Below, one piece after another: positions 1 through 7,862 of a stretch of DNA of 39,754 bases. The notes under the pieces are model-generated. The model searched no databases, was not told the DNA's origin, and was given only the letters and a program-made list of their open reading frames with translations. The number at the start of each line of letters is the position of its first letter. Position 1 is the first letter of the stretch. A program made the position numbers and the translations under genes. Location: assembly GCF_002161765.1 (NCBI RefSeq), contig NZ_NFIN01000029.1, positions 1-39,754 on the forward strand. The letters are read 5' to 3'. The DNA is from Bacteroides sp. An322. Lineage in GTDB: Bacteria; Bacteroidota; Bacteroidia; Bacteroidales; Bacteroidaceae.

Positions 1-74
1 TTAAGATTGCCGCCATTTACACATCGGACATCAAATGGAGAGACTACTACTTACCGGACGATGAAATCGTTTAA
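1..74 (+). CDS. SusD-like protein, C-terminal fragment (partial)
   Basis: An open frame enters from the left edge and stops with TAA at 72-74, reading ...KIAAIYTSDIKWRDYYLP and ending DDEIV. Only about 24 residues are visible, so the family cannot be shown from sequence alone. The inference rests on position: in Bacteroidetes PULs, DUF1735 lipoproteins commonly follow susC and susD directly, and this stop lies 41 nt before the DUF1735 gene. The WRDYYLP stretch resembles the C-terminal ends of some SusD homologues. It could also be another surface lipoprotein. Confidence 0.45.
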   Translation, partial: KIAAIYTSDIKWRDYYLPDDEIV

Positions 75-105
75 GGTTTGTTAGTACATTTATCACCACA
101 CGGAG
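1..105. repeat. Left copy of 105-bp terminal inverted repeat
   Basis: Bases 1-105 are the exact reverse complement of 39648-39752; base n pairs with 39753-n, and the first mismatch is at base 106. This copy covers the last 24 codons of the SusD-like gene and the spacer up to the GGAG before the next gene. That is a normal PUL gene junction, so the left copy looks like the native one. Confidence 0.97.
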
Positions 106-115
106 AAAAAGAAAG

Positions 116-1168
116 ATGACCGACATGAAAAAGAAGAATTTATTATACGTAGGAATGGCTTCGCTGCTTGTTGGAGGTATCGCAACCTCTTGCGAAAGCG
201 GAACGAATGAATTCGAAAACTTTGATTACAGCACCGTGTACTTCGCCAACCAGTTTGCCGAGCGTACACTGGTGTTGGGCGAAGACGAATTTACAGATAA
301 CGCTATAGACAACGAGCATAAAGTGTCTATCAAGGCAGCATGGGGAGGAGGATACAACAATCCGACAAACGTGACCATCGACTTCGAAGTAGACGAGTCA
401 TTGTGTGACAACCTCTACTTCATAGACGAGAATCGTCCGGTAGTTCCTATGCCGGCTGAGTATTATACGTTGGCATCCAATCAGATTCATATCCCAGAAG
501 GTCAAATAGGCGGAGGAGTGGAAGTTCAATTGACCAATGCATTCTTTGCCGACGAACATGCTATTGAAAACTATTACGCCATCCCCTTACGGATGCTGCA
601 TGTAGAAGGGGCAGACTCTATCCTGCAAGGTACAGCAGGAGTAGAGAATCCGGTACTGACCAATTCTAACCATTGGACAACGCAACCTAAGAATTACGTT
701 ATCTATGCCATCAAATATGTCAACGAATGGCACGGTGAATACTTACGTCGAGGCATTGATCAAATGACGGCAAATGGCGCAACAACTTCGAATATACGTC
801 ACGAACAATATATCGAAGACGATGAAGTGGTGTATTTAACTACCAATAGCCTGAGCCGTTCCACCCTGGCATTGACCACTCAAGATACGAATGGAAATAA
901 CGTCAGTTACAACATTGCTCTTGCTTTTGGCGAAGACGGCAATTGCACCCTGTCTAGTATAACCGATGGCATTACAGTAAGCGGAACCGGTAAATTCATA
1001 AAAGACGGTGAAAAGAATAGCTTGGGGGGTAAAGACCGGGATGCCCTCTACTTGGACTATCAAGTGGACTTTCATAATTTGGGCATGCAATATGCCACGA
1101 AAGATACATTGGTGCTCCGTACCCGCGGTGTACAAGGCGGAAAGGCTTTTAATGCCGAAGTACGATAA
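116..1168 (+). CDS. DUF1735/DUF4361 surface lipoprotein (BT_3987-like)
   Basis: Probable outer-membrane lipoprotein of a polysaccharide utilisation locus, taken to bind glycan beside the SusC/D complex. It has a lipoprotein signal peptide ending in ATSC with the lipidated Cys at residue 26. An N-terminal DUF1735-like domain follows (about residues 35-170, with YFANQFAERTLVLGEDEF and AIPLRM motifs), then a DUF4361-like half (about 190-350, KYVNEWHGEYLRRG and DTLVLRTRG). The start at 116 is chosen because GGAG lies 10 nt upstream; ATG at 125 gives a more typical MKKK signal peptide and is a reasonable alternative. It sits 32 nt before the GH10-like gene and is probably co-transcribed. The ligand is unknown; xylan is inferred from the next two genes. 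Confidence 0.85.
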   Translation: MTDMKKKNLLYVGMASLLVGGIATSCESGTNEFENFDYSTVYFANQFAERTLVLGEDEFTDNAIDNEHKVSIKAAWGGGYNNPTNVTIDFEVDESLCDNLYFIDENRPVVPMPAEYYTLASNQIHIPEGQIGGGVEVQLTNAFFADEHAIENYYAIPLRMLHVEGADSILQGTAGVENPVLTNSNHWTTQPKNYVIYAIKYVNEWHGEYLRRGIDQMTANGATTSNIRHEQYIEDDEVVYLTTNSLSRSTLALTTQDTNGNNVSYNIALAFGEDGNCTLSSITDGITVSGTGKFIKDGEKNSLGGKDRDALYLDYQVDFHNLGMQYATKDTLVLRTRGVQGGKAFNAEVR

Positions 1169-1200
1169 AACTACAGGTTTAACATTTAAACAAAAAGAAC

Positions 1201-3414
1201 ATGAAATACATCAATCATAAGTTAATCGGTCTCGCTGTAGCGACGGCTCTGTTTACCGCTTGCGTAGACGAGTACGAATGCAACCTGCAGGTAGAAAAAC
1301 CCGAAGAGGTGGCAGGCAGCGAGTATCTGGCTACTTTCGATGTGCTGAAGTCATACATCAGCCGGGATGCCAATTCGCCTTTCAAATTGACGGCGAACCT
1401 GAATCCAAGCGATTTCACCGCACACGAAGTGGCTTACAGCACCATTATCAACAATTTCGACGGAATAGACGTGGGCAGCACAACTTATATGCCTGCTACC
1501 TCTGTCAATGACCAAGGCGCATACGACTTCGGCGGCATGTCGACACTGGCGGATGCACTTGCAGGAACAGACGTAACGGCATACGGCGGAACGCTTGCCT
1601 CCTACCAAGGACAACGTGCTTCCTACTATGCCGAACAGTTCGAGCCGACCATCATCCCTTACGAACCGGAGAAGGGACGCACCGTGCTCTTCAACTTCGA
1701 AGCGGACGAAATAGGTACAGCTTATCCCATGAGCGGAAACAGTAGTGCTGAAGTAACTACCGACCCGGATGACCCGAACAAGAAGGTGTTGTGCGTAGGC
1801 AGGGCGGACGAATTTGCAAGTTATTCATTTGCCAAACTGAATGTAAAACTGCCCGAAGGACGCAAGCTGGGCGACTATGTAAGCCTGGAATTTGACATGC
1901 GAGTGGTAGACAGCCACGGCATTTACGGTGCCGGCATGAAAGTCTACATCAATGGACAAGAGTTCAACGTGGGTATGAATGCGGCGACAATAGGTTGCAA
2001 TCCAAACCAATGGAACCGCGGTGCCGTCATCAAGATGAAAGACGCTACTGCTCCAGGATTCGTATTGCCCGCCAGCTTAGCTGAACTGACCGAATTCGAA
2101 CTGCAGGTAGGTACTGCTTCAGGTGAAGCCTACTACTACCTGGACAATATCTACATGAACTACGAAGTGGCAGGTACAGGCACCACCGTCATCGACTTTG
2201 AAGGCGACGAACTGGGCAAGACCTACCCGATGACCGGCAACAGCTCGTCGGTTGTAGAAAACGACCCGGCAGGCGAAAGCGGCAAGGTGCTCCATGTAGG
2301 CACGGAAAGCGACCCTTCCAGCCACTCCTACCCCACCTTCACACTCCAGCTGCAACCGGGCAGAACCCTAGGCGACTATACAGCCATCGCACTGGATATG
2401 TACATTATCAACAGCCAAGGCATCTGGGGTGACGGTGTAAGAGTCATCATCAACGGTGTGGAAATGAACTCGGGCAAAGGTCCGGGCAATTTCGGATGTC
2501 CCGACAACGCCTGGGGACGCGGCACCGTTTATATCCCCTTCGGTACTGAGAACGGGAACGGTTCGGTCATGATACCGGAAGAGTTGAAAGGACTGACTGA
2601 AATCACACTGGCAATCGGTGCCGGTTCGGGTGCTTGGCATGGTTACATCGACAACATCACCCTGTACTGGAAGATGGACGACACCATCATCGAAAAGACA
2701 CCCGAAGAAAAAGCAGACATCTTGACGGCTGATATGAACGCCTGGATCGGCGGTATGATGGATGCCGGAGGCGAAGCTGTAACGATGTGGAACATCATCG
2801 GCGAACCGCTCAGCCAGACACAAGATGCCAATACATTCAACTTCGGTGAATACCTGGGTGGCGATGTGGAATTCGCCCGCACGGCTGTAGCCATGGCACG
2901 CGACACGGCAGCAGTTCCGGTACAGCTCTTCGTAAGCCAGACCTTCGAACAAACGGATGATATGGCATCGAAAGCCGACCAGTTAGCTACATTGGTGAAC
3001 TCGTATGAAGAAGACGGAGAAACCGTTATTGACGGATATACCATCCTACTTCATACGGTTTATTCGAAAGATGCCACTATCCAGGCTGCAAACGAGGAAA
3101 AGATTACTGCCCTCTTCACTCGCTTGGCTCAGGAAAACAAACCGGTACGTATATCCGACTTGAGTGTTTGCGTAGAAAATGCTGACGGCAGTCTCATCCA
3201 GGCAGGTCAGGTTTCAACCGACGACCGCATTTATGCCGGAAAATACCTGTCGTTCATTATGCAGCAATACCGCACCCTCATCGGCGAGCAGAACCAATAC
3301 GGCATTTCGCTTTCGGGCTTGAACGAATCGTCATCGGCGAACAAGCTCTGCCCGTGGACTTCCGGTTGGAACCGCAACCTGTTCTATGAAGGTGTAGTGA
3401 ACGGATTGAAATAA
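1201..3414 (+). CDS. GH10-fold xylan-targeting lipoprotein with two inserted CBM-like modules; altered active site
   Basis: 737-residue lipoprotein (lipobox LFTAC, Cys21). The GH10 fold is split. An N-terminal part (about 60-155) has the GAYDF region and a degenerate GGTLASYQGQ where GH10 enzymes have a conserved HTLVWHSQ-type motif. Two homologous modules of about 165 residues follow (about 160-327 and 329-493), each starting with an FNFEADE/IDFEGDE-type strand and ending with a YxDNI motif, as in CBM4/9/22-like beta-sandwiches. The C-terminal GH10 half resumes at about 500. The acid/base Glu is kept (E535 in IIGEP), but the usual Asn before it is Gly, and the nucleophile motif ITELD reads ISDLS, putting Asp653 where Glu is expected. 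By family knowledge this suggests weak or no catalysis and a glycan-binding role. An active xylanase cannot be excluded. Confidence 0.85.
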   Translation: MKYINHKLIGLAVATALFTACVDEYECNLQVEKPEEVAGSEYLATFDVLKSYISRDANSPFKLTANLNPSDFTAHEVAYSTIINNFDGIDVGSTTYMPATSVNDQGAYDFGGMSTLADALAGTDVTAYGGTLASYQGQRASYYAEQFEPTIIPYEPEKGRTVLFNFEADEIGTAYPMSGNSSAEVTTDPDDPNKKVLCVGRADEFASYSFAKLNVKLPEGRKLGDYVSLEFDMRVVDSHGIYGAGMKVYINGQEFNVGMNAATIGCNPNQWNRGAVIKMKDATAPGFVLPASLAELTEFELQVGTASGEAYYYLDNIYMNYEVAGTGTTVIDFEGDELGKTYPMTGNSSSVVENDPAGESGKVLHVGTESDPSSHSYPTFTLQLQPGRTLGDYTAIALDMYIINSQGIWGDGVRVIINGVEMNSGKGPGNFGCPDNAWGRGTVYIPFGTENGNGSVMIPEELKGLTEITLAIGAGSGAWHGYIDNITLYWKMDDTIIEKTPEEKADILTADMNAWIGGMMDAGGEAVTMWNIIGEPLSQTQDANTFNFGEYLGGDVEFARTAVAMARDTAAVPVQLFVSQTFEQTDDMASKADQLATLVNSYEEDGETVIDGYTILLHTVYSKDATIQAANEEKITALFTRLAQENKPVRISDLSVCVENADGSLIQAGQVSTDDRIYAGKYLSFIMQQYRTLIGEQNQYGISLSGLNESSSANKLCPWTSGWNRNLFYEGVVNGLK

Positions 3415-3420
3415 TAGTTT

Positions 3421-3474
3421 ATGAATGTCCGCATTTCATCAAATTAATTGTAGGGGCGTATTGCGGACATTCAT
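3421..3474. repeat. Wide hairpin within a dispersed intergenic repeat (copy 1)
   Basis: 13-nt arms ATGAATGTCCGCA (3421-3433) and TGCGGACATTCAT (3462-3474) are perfect inverted repeats. The left half, together with AATTAATTGTAGG, recurs in reverse orientation at 7532-7570. It lies directly after the GH10-like stop codon and could act as a transcript 3' end. No T-run follows. Confidence 0.7.
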
Positions 3475-3489
3475 ATAATAGTTTCCCAA

Positions 3490-3576
3490 CTTCCTTGAAA
3501 AAGGAAGACTCATCGTAGAGAGAACAGAGCGCACAAAGAAGAACTGAAAAGTTCTGTGTGCTTCTGTAATCTCTGT
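3490..3576. repeat. Two consecutive hairpins in the PUL spacer
   Basis: The first stem is CTTCCTT/AAGGAAG with a GAAA loop (3490-3507). The second is longer and imperfect (about 3518-3575), with a core AGAACT-GAAA-AGTTCT and flanking GCACA/TGTGC pairing. Both have GAAA tetraloops, consistent with RNA structures. Function is unknown. Confidence 0.6.
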
Positions 3577-3605
3577 GATAAGAATCGTATGTATACAAAA
3601 CTTAG

Positions 3606-3750
3606 GTTCTTTCATTTAACTGTAGGGGCGGGGTTTGCCCGCCTGAAGACATCAACCGCTCTATTTGTAGGTGCATTCGGGCAGGCAAACCCTGCCTCTA
3701 CAGGTATTTGGCAAATGCGGATATTTATTTAGCATTTTAAATGAAAGAAC
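3606..3750. repeat. MITE-like nested inverted repeat, 145 bp
   Basis: Perfect 14-bp outer arms (3606-3619 and 3737-3750, GTTCTTTCATTTAA and its complement) enclose imperfect 28-bp inner arms (3620-3647 and 3676-3703, 24 of 28 identical, containing GGGTTTGCC). No coding capacity. It ends 24 bp before the GH30 start. It may be a non-autonomous mobile element or a transcribed repeat. I saw no target-site duplication. The whole spacer 3415-3774 is non-coding and repeat-filled. Confidence 0.7.
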
Positions 3751-3774
3751 TATATACAAAACCTGGAAAATAAC

Positions 3775-5388
3775 ATGAAACAGCTGAAAACAATTTTTAC
3801 ACTTCTCTTGACAAGCACCTTGTTTTGGGCTTGTTCAGACGATGATACGGTGAATAAGAGCGTATGGGGAGACTCGTATGCCCGTTTTGTCCGTTCTGCT
3901 ATGACGGTTAATGGGACAGACGGAACTGCTGAAGCGATAGTAGAATCACAACAATCTACTTGGGAAATTACCTTAGGCGAAGGAGATATTGTAAGCAATG
4001 TAGCTCCTGCATTGGGCGGGAATGCGAACGGCGGACAAGAGTTTACGAAAGTTGTCTTGACTTGCAATGCCAATCCTTCGGTGACAGAAACACGTACACA
4101 AGTATTGTACTTAACTGACCAAAACGGAACAACAACCGAATTAACCGTGACCCAAGAAGGGGCAAGCGGTACCGTATTGGCTGTAGACCCGTCTACTACA
4201 TACCAGCCAGTAGTTGGCTTTGGCGGTATGAACACGGTCAGCGTTTGGGGCACTCCGGTCATTACAGCCGATGAAATGAACAAGATGTACAGTCCCGACG
4301 GATTGGGCTATTCTATTCTTCGGTTGATGATTTATTCCGACGAAAACCGCTGGATAGACGATGTAGCAGGAGCTAAAATCGCACAGAACCACGGTGCTAT
4401 TGTCTTCGCTTGCCCGTGGAACATTAAAGCCGAATGGGCAGATAAAGTAGATGATACAGACCACTTGAAACCCGAATGCTATACGGAATATGCTGACCAC
4501 TTAATCCGTTACGTCGAATTCATGAAAGAGAACGGCGTGAACATTTACGCTATCTCGGTACAGAACGAACCGGATATGGACTTTACCGCTTGGACTCCGC
4601 AGGAAGTGGTGACTTTCTTGAAACAAGAAGGCGCACGCATCCGCGAAACCGGTGTGAAACTGATGTCGCCTGAAGCTTGCGGTTACCAGCCCGAATATAC
4701 CGATGCTGTATTGAATGATGTAGATGCTTTTGCACAAACCGACATCGTGGCAGGTCACCTTTATCAAGGCTTCATCGACCTGAGCAGCAGCTATGTAAAA
4801 GACCGTCACGACTATGTATGCGGACTTTACCCACGCTTGGGCGGAAAGACTTGGTGGATGACAGAGCACCTCTTCAATGACGGAGAAAATGAAGAAGACC
4901 CGTCGTTGTGGCAATTCTGGAACTGGGATTACAACTTCTCACACTTGGCGAAAGAAATCCACATGTGTATGGACGGCTATTGCAGTGCGTATGTGTACTG
5001 GTACTTGAAACGCTTCTACGGTATGATTGGTGATACCGACGAGCGTTGCAAAGAAGAAGAAGGCGAGGTTTCGAAGAACGGTTACATTTTGGCACATTAT
5101 GCACAATATGCAACCAATACGACCCGTATTGCCGTTACTTCGGGCAGTGAAAACATTGATGCGACTGCTTATATCAATGAATCGGGTGATGAAATCACGC
5201 TCGTATTATTGAATCAGTCAGACCGTGCATTGACCATTGCCATTCCGGTATCGGGTATCAGCCAGGCTACAGCTGTTGAGACAAATGAAGAAAAGAACAT
5301 GGAAGCTGTGAGTGTAGAGGTAACTGGCGAATATGCTTCTTTATCTTTATCTGGAAAGAGCATTGTTTCGGTACGGCTCAAACTTTGA
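3775..5388 (+). CDS. GH30-family glucuronoxylanase-like lipoprotein
   Basis: 537-residue predicted glycosidase anchored by a lipobox (LFWAC, Cys20). A BACON-like beta domain occupies about residues 50-130 (VTQEGASG at its end). The GH30 (beta/alpha)8 domain follows from about 140 with the GFGGMNT opening. The acid/base is E265 in SVQNEPD and the nucleophile is E364 in WWMTEH, the usual GH30 pair, so the enzyme looks intact. A small C-terminal beta domain (about 440-537) is typical of the family. The closest fit is the GH30_8 glucuronoxylanases, which cut xylan next to glucuronic acid branches. The subfamily is inferred and not proven. Its neighbours, the GH10-like protein and DUF1735 lipoprotein, support a glucuronoxylan target. 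A 360-bp repeat-rich gap separates it from them, so it may be transcribed separately. Confidence 0.88.
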   Translation: MKQLKTIFTLLLTSTLFWACSDDDTVNKSVWGDSYARFVRSAMTVNGTDGTAEAIVESQQSTWEITLGEGDIVSNVAPALGGNANGGQEFTKVVLTCNANPSVTETRTQVLYLTDQNGTTTELTVTQEGASGTVLAVDPSTTYQPVVGFGGMNTVSVWGTPVITADEMNKMYSPDGLGYSILRLMIYSDENRWIDDVAGAKIAQNHGAIVFACPWNIKAEWADKVDDTDHLKPECYTEYADHLIRYVEFMKENGVNIYAISVQNEPDMDFTAWTPQEVVTFLKQEGARIRETGVKLMSPEACGYQPEYTDAVLNDVDAFAQTDIVAGHLYQGFIDLSSSYVKDRHDYVCGLYPRLGGKTWWMTEHLFNDGENEEDPSLWQFWNWDYNFSHLAKEIHMCMDGYCSAYVYWYLKRFYGMIGDTDERCKEEEGEVSKNGYILAHYAQYATNTTRIAVTSGSENIDATAYINESGDEITLVLLNQSDRALTIAIPVSGISQATAVETNEEKNMEAVSVEVTGEYASLSLSGKSIVSVRLKL

Positions 5389-5408
5389 TGTTTAAGTATG
5401 AATGATGT

Positions 5409-5450
5409 CCGTCGTTGATGCACCCTGCATCAATGACGGGCTTTTTTTTT
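5409..5450 (+). terminator. Rho-independent terminator after the GH30 gene
   Basis: Stem CCGTCGTTGATGCA (5409-5422) and TGCATCAATGACGG (5426-5439) with one G-U pair and a 3-nt loop, followed by a run of nine T. It overlaps the stop codon of the convergent helicase gene. Confidence 0.9.
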
Positions 5451-7439
5451 GATTTCTTCTGCCAGCCGGTAATGTATTTCCGCTTCCGTTTCTTTTCCTG
5501 CCTGCATCAGTGCATCGGCAAAGCATTCGTGGGCACCGGCATGTTGAGGCTTGAGCGAGGTGGCTTTATCCAAGTCCGTGACGGCTCCTTCTATGTCATG
5601 GATATGCAGGCGGAGTTTGCCCCGGTTGTACACGACTTTAAACTCATTGGGGCGGAGCTTGACGGCTTGGTTCAGGCATTCGTTGGCTTCGCTCATCCGG
5701 TTGGTGTTGAAAAGCGTCACGCCTTTCCGCACCCATGCGTCCACGTATTCAGGATATAGTTCGAGGGCTTTGTCATAATTCGCCAGTGCAGCCCGTGTGT
5801 CATGGGCTTGCGTAACGCATTCGTTTCCCATCAGGTAATATTCCTTGGCATACTTTTGCAAGTTCTTTTTCGATTCCCGCATCTCTTCTTTCAGGCGCGC
5901 ATTCTCGGCTTTCAGACGATTGATGATGCCTAATTTCTTGCGGATAAATCGTTGTTGCAAGGGTTTTTCGATGTCGTACCGTGAATGGATTGCCTTGAAA
6001 AAGTGATGCAGGAAGGTTTCAAAATCCCCTTTATCGAAAGCTTGGACGGATGCAGCATATTCAATATCGGCTTGGGCTTGCTTCATGGCACGGTCGATGG
6101 CTTGCGAATCGTTGAACTTTTGGGCAAAGCTTACGATTTCGGGACGCACAAATACATCGGCACGGGTGATTTCCCGCTTCAGGCAAATGCCATCGAGCGA
6201 GGTACACCGGCTCAATGCCACGTAGGCTTGGCCTCCCGCAAATACGCCTCCGGTAAAGTCGATAATAACCCGGCTGAAGGTCAATCCTTGGCTTTTGTGT
6301 ACCGTAATCGCCCAAGCCAGCCGGATAGGGTATTGCGTGAAAGTGCCTAATTCTTCTTCCTCTATCTTTTTCTCTTGCTCGTTATACCGGTACCGGATGT
6401 TGCTCCAGCTTTCCCGCCGCACGTCGAATTCCTTTCCGTCTTCGGTGATTACGTAGAGAACCCCTTCCTTGTCAATGCCCGAAAGAATACCGATAGTACC
6501 GTTCACCCAACGTTTCTCAGGGTCGTTCTTAATGAAGATAATCTGTGCGCCGGGCTTTACGGTGAGTTCCATAAGGGTGGGAAGGCTGCTTTCGGGAAAC
6601 TCGCCGTGGATTTCCCCCTTTAGCGTAACGGCTTCTCCCGGAAGTGCCGCAAGGCGTTGCTCGTTGATGAAGTCTACGTTGTCTCTTCGGGTAGCGAGGG
6701 TGATGTATAAATCATTCTCGTTCGATTTTGCGGGGGCTTGGTATCGGGTGTTGAGCAATTGCAGGTCGGCGCTTCCCACACTATTGGTGCGGATATGGTC
6801 GAGCACGCTTACGAAAACATTGTCCCGTTGGCGGTACACCTTGGTCAGTTCGATAGATACTAATTCCATTTGCTGGAACACCCGTGCCGAGAAGAAGTAG
6901 GGATTGGGATAGAAGCGGTTGATGATTTCGCGCTCATCGTTTTTCACCACCGGCTCTAACTGGAACATATCGCCTACCAGCAGGAGTTGTTTCCCTCCGA
7001 AAGGTTCGCGCATGTTTTGCGAATAGACCCGCAATACCTTGTCGATGAAGTCGATAATGTCGGCACGCACCATGGATATTTCATCGATAATCACCAGTTC
7101 GATGTTCTTTATCAGTTTGCGGCGGTCGGCGGAGTATTTCAAGAAACTATGCAATTTCCCTCCTTTCAGGCTGAAATTCGGGTCATCGGGCAGGAGAGGA
7201 TGGAAAGGAAGTTTGAAAAAGCTATGCAAGGTGCTTCCGCCCGCATTGATGGCGGCAATGCCCGTAGGAGCCAACACCACATATTTCTTCTTCGTATGTT
7301 GGCAGATGTATTTCAAGAACGTAGATTTACCCGTCCCCGCTTTCCCGGTCAGGAATACAGATTGGCGGGTATATTGGATGAGTTTCAATGCGTTCTGAAA
7401 CTCGGCGTTGCTGGTATCTATTTCGATAGGTGATTGCAT
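5430..7439 (-). CDS. PIF1-like superfamily 1 helicase with C-terminal TPR repeats
   Basis: 669-residue SF1B helicase of the PIF1/RecD2-like group. Walker A is GKAGTGKS (residues 32-39), Walker B is IIDEIS (about 115-120), and the GDMFQLEP, TKVYRQ and late ITVHKSQGLTF motifs are present with ALSRCTS near 415. After the helicase core there is a charged coiled-coil stretch (about 490-540) and then TPR-like helices (about 550-660, with ALANYDKALELYPEY and LNQAVKLRPNE repeats). By family it unwinds DNA, perhaps G-quadruplexes or stalled forks; the TPR tail suggests a protein partner. It is transcribed alone, convergent with the GH30 gene, and its last codon lies inside that gene's terminator hairpin. 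Confidence 0.9.
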   Translation of the reverse strand: MQSPIEIDTSNAEFQNALKLIQYTRQSVFLTGKAGTGKSTFLKYICQHTKKKYVVLAPTGIAAINAGGSTLHSFFKLPFHPLLPDDPNFSLKGGKLHSFLKYSADRRKLIKNIELVIIDEISMVRADIIDFIDKVLRVYSQNMREPFGGKQLLLVGDMFQLEPVVKNDEREIINRFYPNPYFFSARVFQQMELVSIELTKVYRQRDNVFVSVLDHIRTNSVGSADLQLLNTRYQAPAKSNENDLYITLATRRDNVDFINEQRLAALPGEAVTLKGEIHGEFPESSLPTLMELTVKPGAQIIFIKNDPEKRWVNGTIGILSGIDKEGVLYVITEDGKEFDVRRESWSNIRYRYNEQEKKIEEEELGTFTQYPIRLAWAITVHKSQGLTFSRVIIDFTGGVFAGGQAYVALSRCTSLDGICLKREITRADVFVRPEIVSFAQKFNDSQAIDRAMKQAQADIEYAASVQAFDKGDFETFLHHFFKAIHSRYDIEKPLQQRFIRKKLGIINRLKAENARLKEEMRESKKNLQKYAKEYYLMGNECVTQAHDTRAALANYDKALELYPEYVDAWVRKGVTLFNTNRMSEANECLNQAVKLRPNEFKVVYNRGKLRLHIHDIEGAVTDLDKATSLKPQHAGAHECFADALMQAGKETEAEIHYRLAEEIKKKARH

Positions 7440-7467
7440 GGCTGGTTTTTCTATTCCCTTATGAAGG

Positions 7468-7475
7468 CAAAGATA
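7468..7475 (-). promoter_or_regulatory. Promoter -7 box for the PIF1-like helicase
   Basis: TATCTTTG on the minus strand, 28 bp upstream of the ATG, matches the Bacteroidetes -7 consensus TAnnTTTG. No clear -33 box was seen. Confidence 0.55.
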
Positions 7476-7531
7476 CGAAAAGCGGAAGAAATATGAAAGA
7501 AAGCTTCGGAAAAGACCGCTTATTTTGATAC

Positions 7532-7570
7532 ACCCTCCTACAATTAATAAGGTGAAATGCGGACATTCAT
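7532..7570 (-). repeat. Dispersed intergenic repeat (copy 2)
   Basis: The reverse complement begins ATGAATGTCCGCATTTCA and continues through ATTAATTGTAGG, matching 3421-3457 with only a few differences. It lies between the helicase and ABC-operon promoters. Confidence 0.75.
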
Positions 7571-7592
7571 CTCATATTCTTATCTATTTTAT

Positions 7593-7660
7593 ATTCCACG
7601 GGCTGGAACGTACATTCCGCGGGCTGGAACGTATATTCCACGGGCTGGAACGTACATTCC
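7593..7660. repeat. 21-bp tandem repeat, three full copies plus a start
   Basis: The unit ATTCC(A/G)CGGGCTGGAACGTA(C/T) begins at 7593, 7614 and 7635, and a fourth ATTCC begins at 7656. Each unit contains GGAACGTA(C/T)ATTCC, itself nearly palindromic. It lies about 110-180 bp upstream of the ABC-operon promoter. It could bind a protein or be a neutral minisatellite. Confidence 0.85.
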
Positions 7661-7769
7661 GGCTGGCGGAATATAAAACGGACCCTGCTGTTTGGATAAA
7701 TACCCTAGGTCTCTAAATGGAATGCATCGGGTTTATAGGTAAAAGTCTGTTAATTTTTTGCATTCATGC

Positions 7770-7800
7770 TTGCTTATGAAAACAAGAATCCATACTTTTG
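7770..7800 (+). promoter_or_regulatory. Promoter of the ABC transporter/GntR operon
   Basis: Bacteroidetes-type -7 box TACTTTTG (7793-7800) with TTG at 7770-7772, 20 bp upstream. It leaves a leader of roughly 55 nt before the ATG at 7863. Confidence 0.75.
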
Positions 7801-7802
7801 TA

Positions 7803-7824
7803 GTGTACTATTTAACTAATACAC
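7803..7824. promoter_or_regulatory. Probable GntR (YtrA-type) operator
   Basis: Palindrome GTGTACTA-N6-TAATACAC begins 3 bp after the -7 box and so covers the expected transcription start. YtrA-subfamily GntR proteins are known to bind GT(N)TA(N)TA-type palindromes, and the third gene of this operon encodes a short GntR protein. Autorepression is inferred. Confidence 0.7.
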
Positions 7825-7862
7825 ATAAAACAGAAAACAGTCATAGCATAAAAGATAAAAAG

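Noticed and set aside
7593..7660. CRISPR array
   Set aside because: The units are contiguous with no spacers and there are no cas genes.
7525..7716. 63-residue frame across the 21-bp tandem repeat
   Set aside because: Its FHGLERTFRGLERIFHGLER text comes only from the DNA repeat; no RBS and no family.
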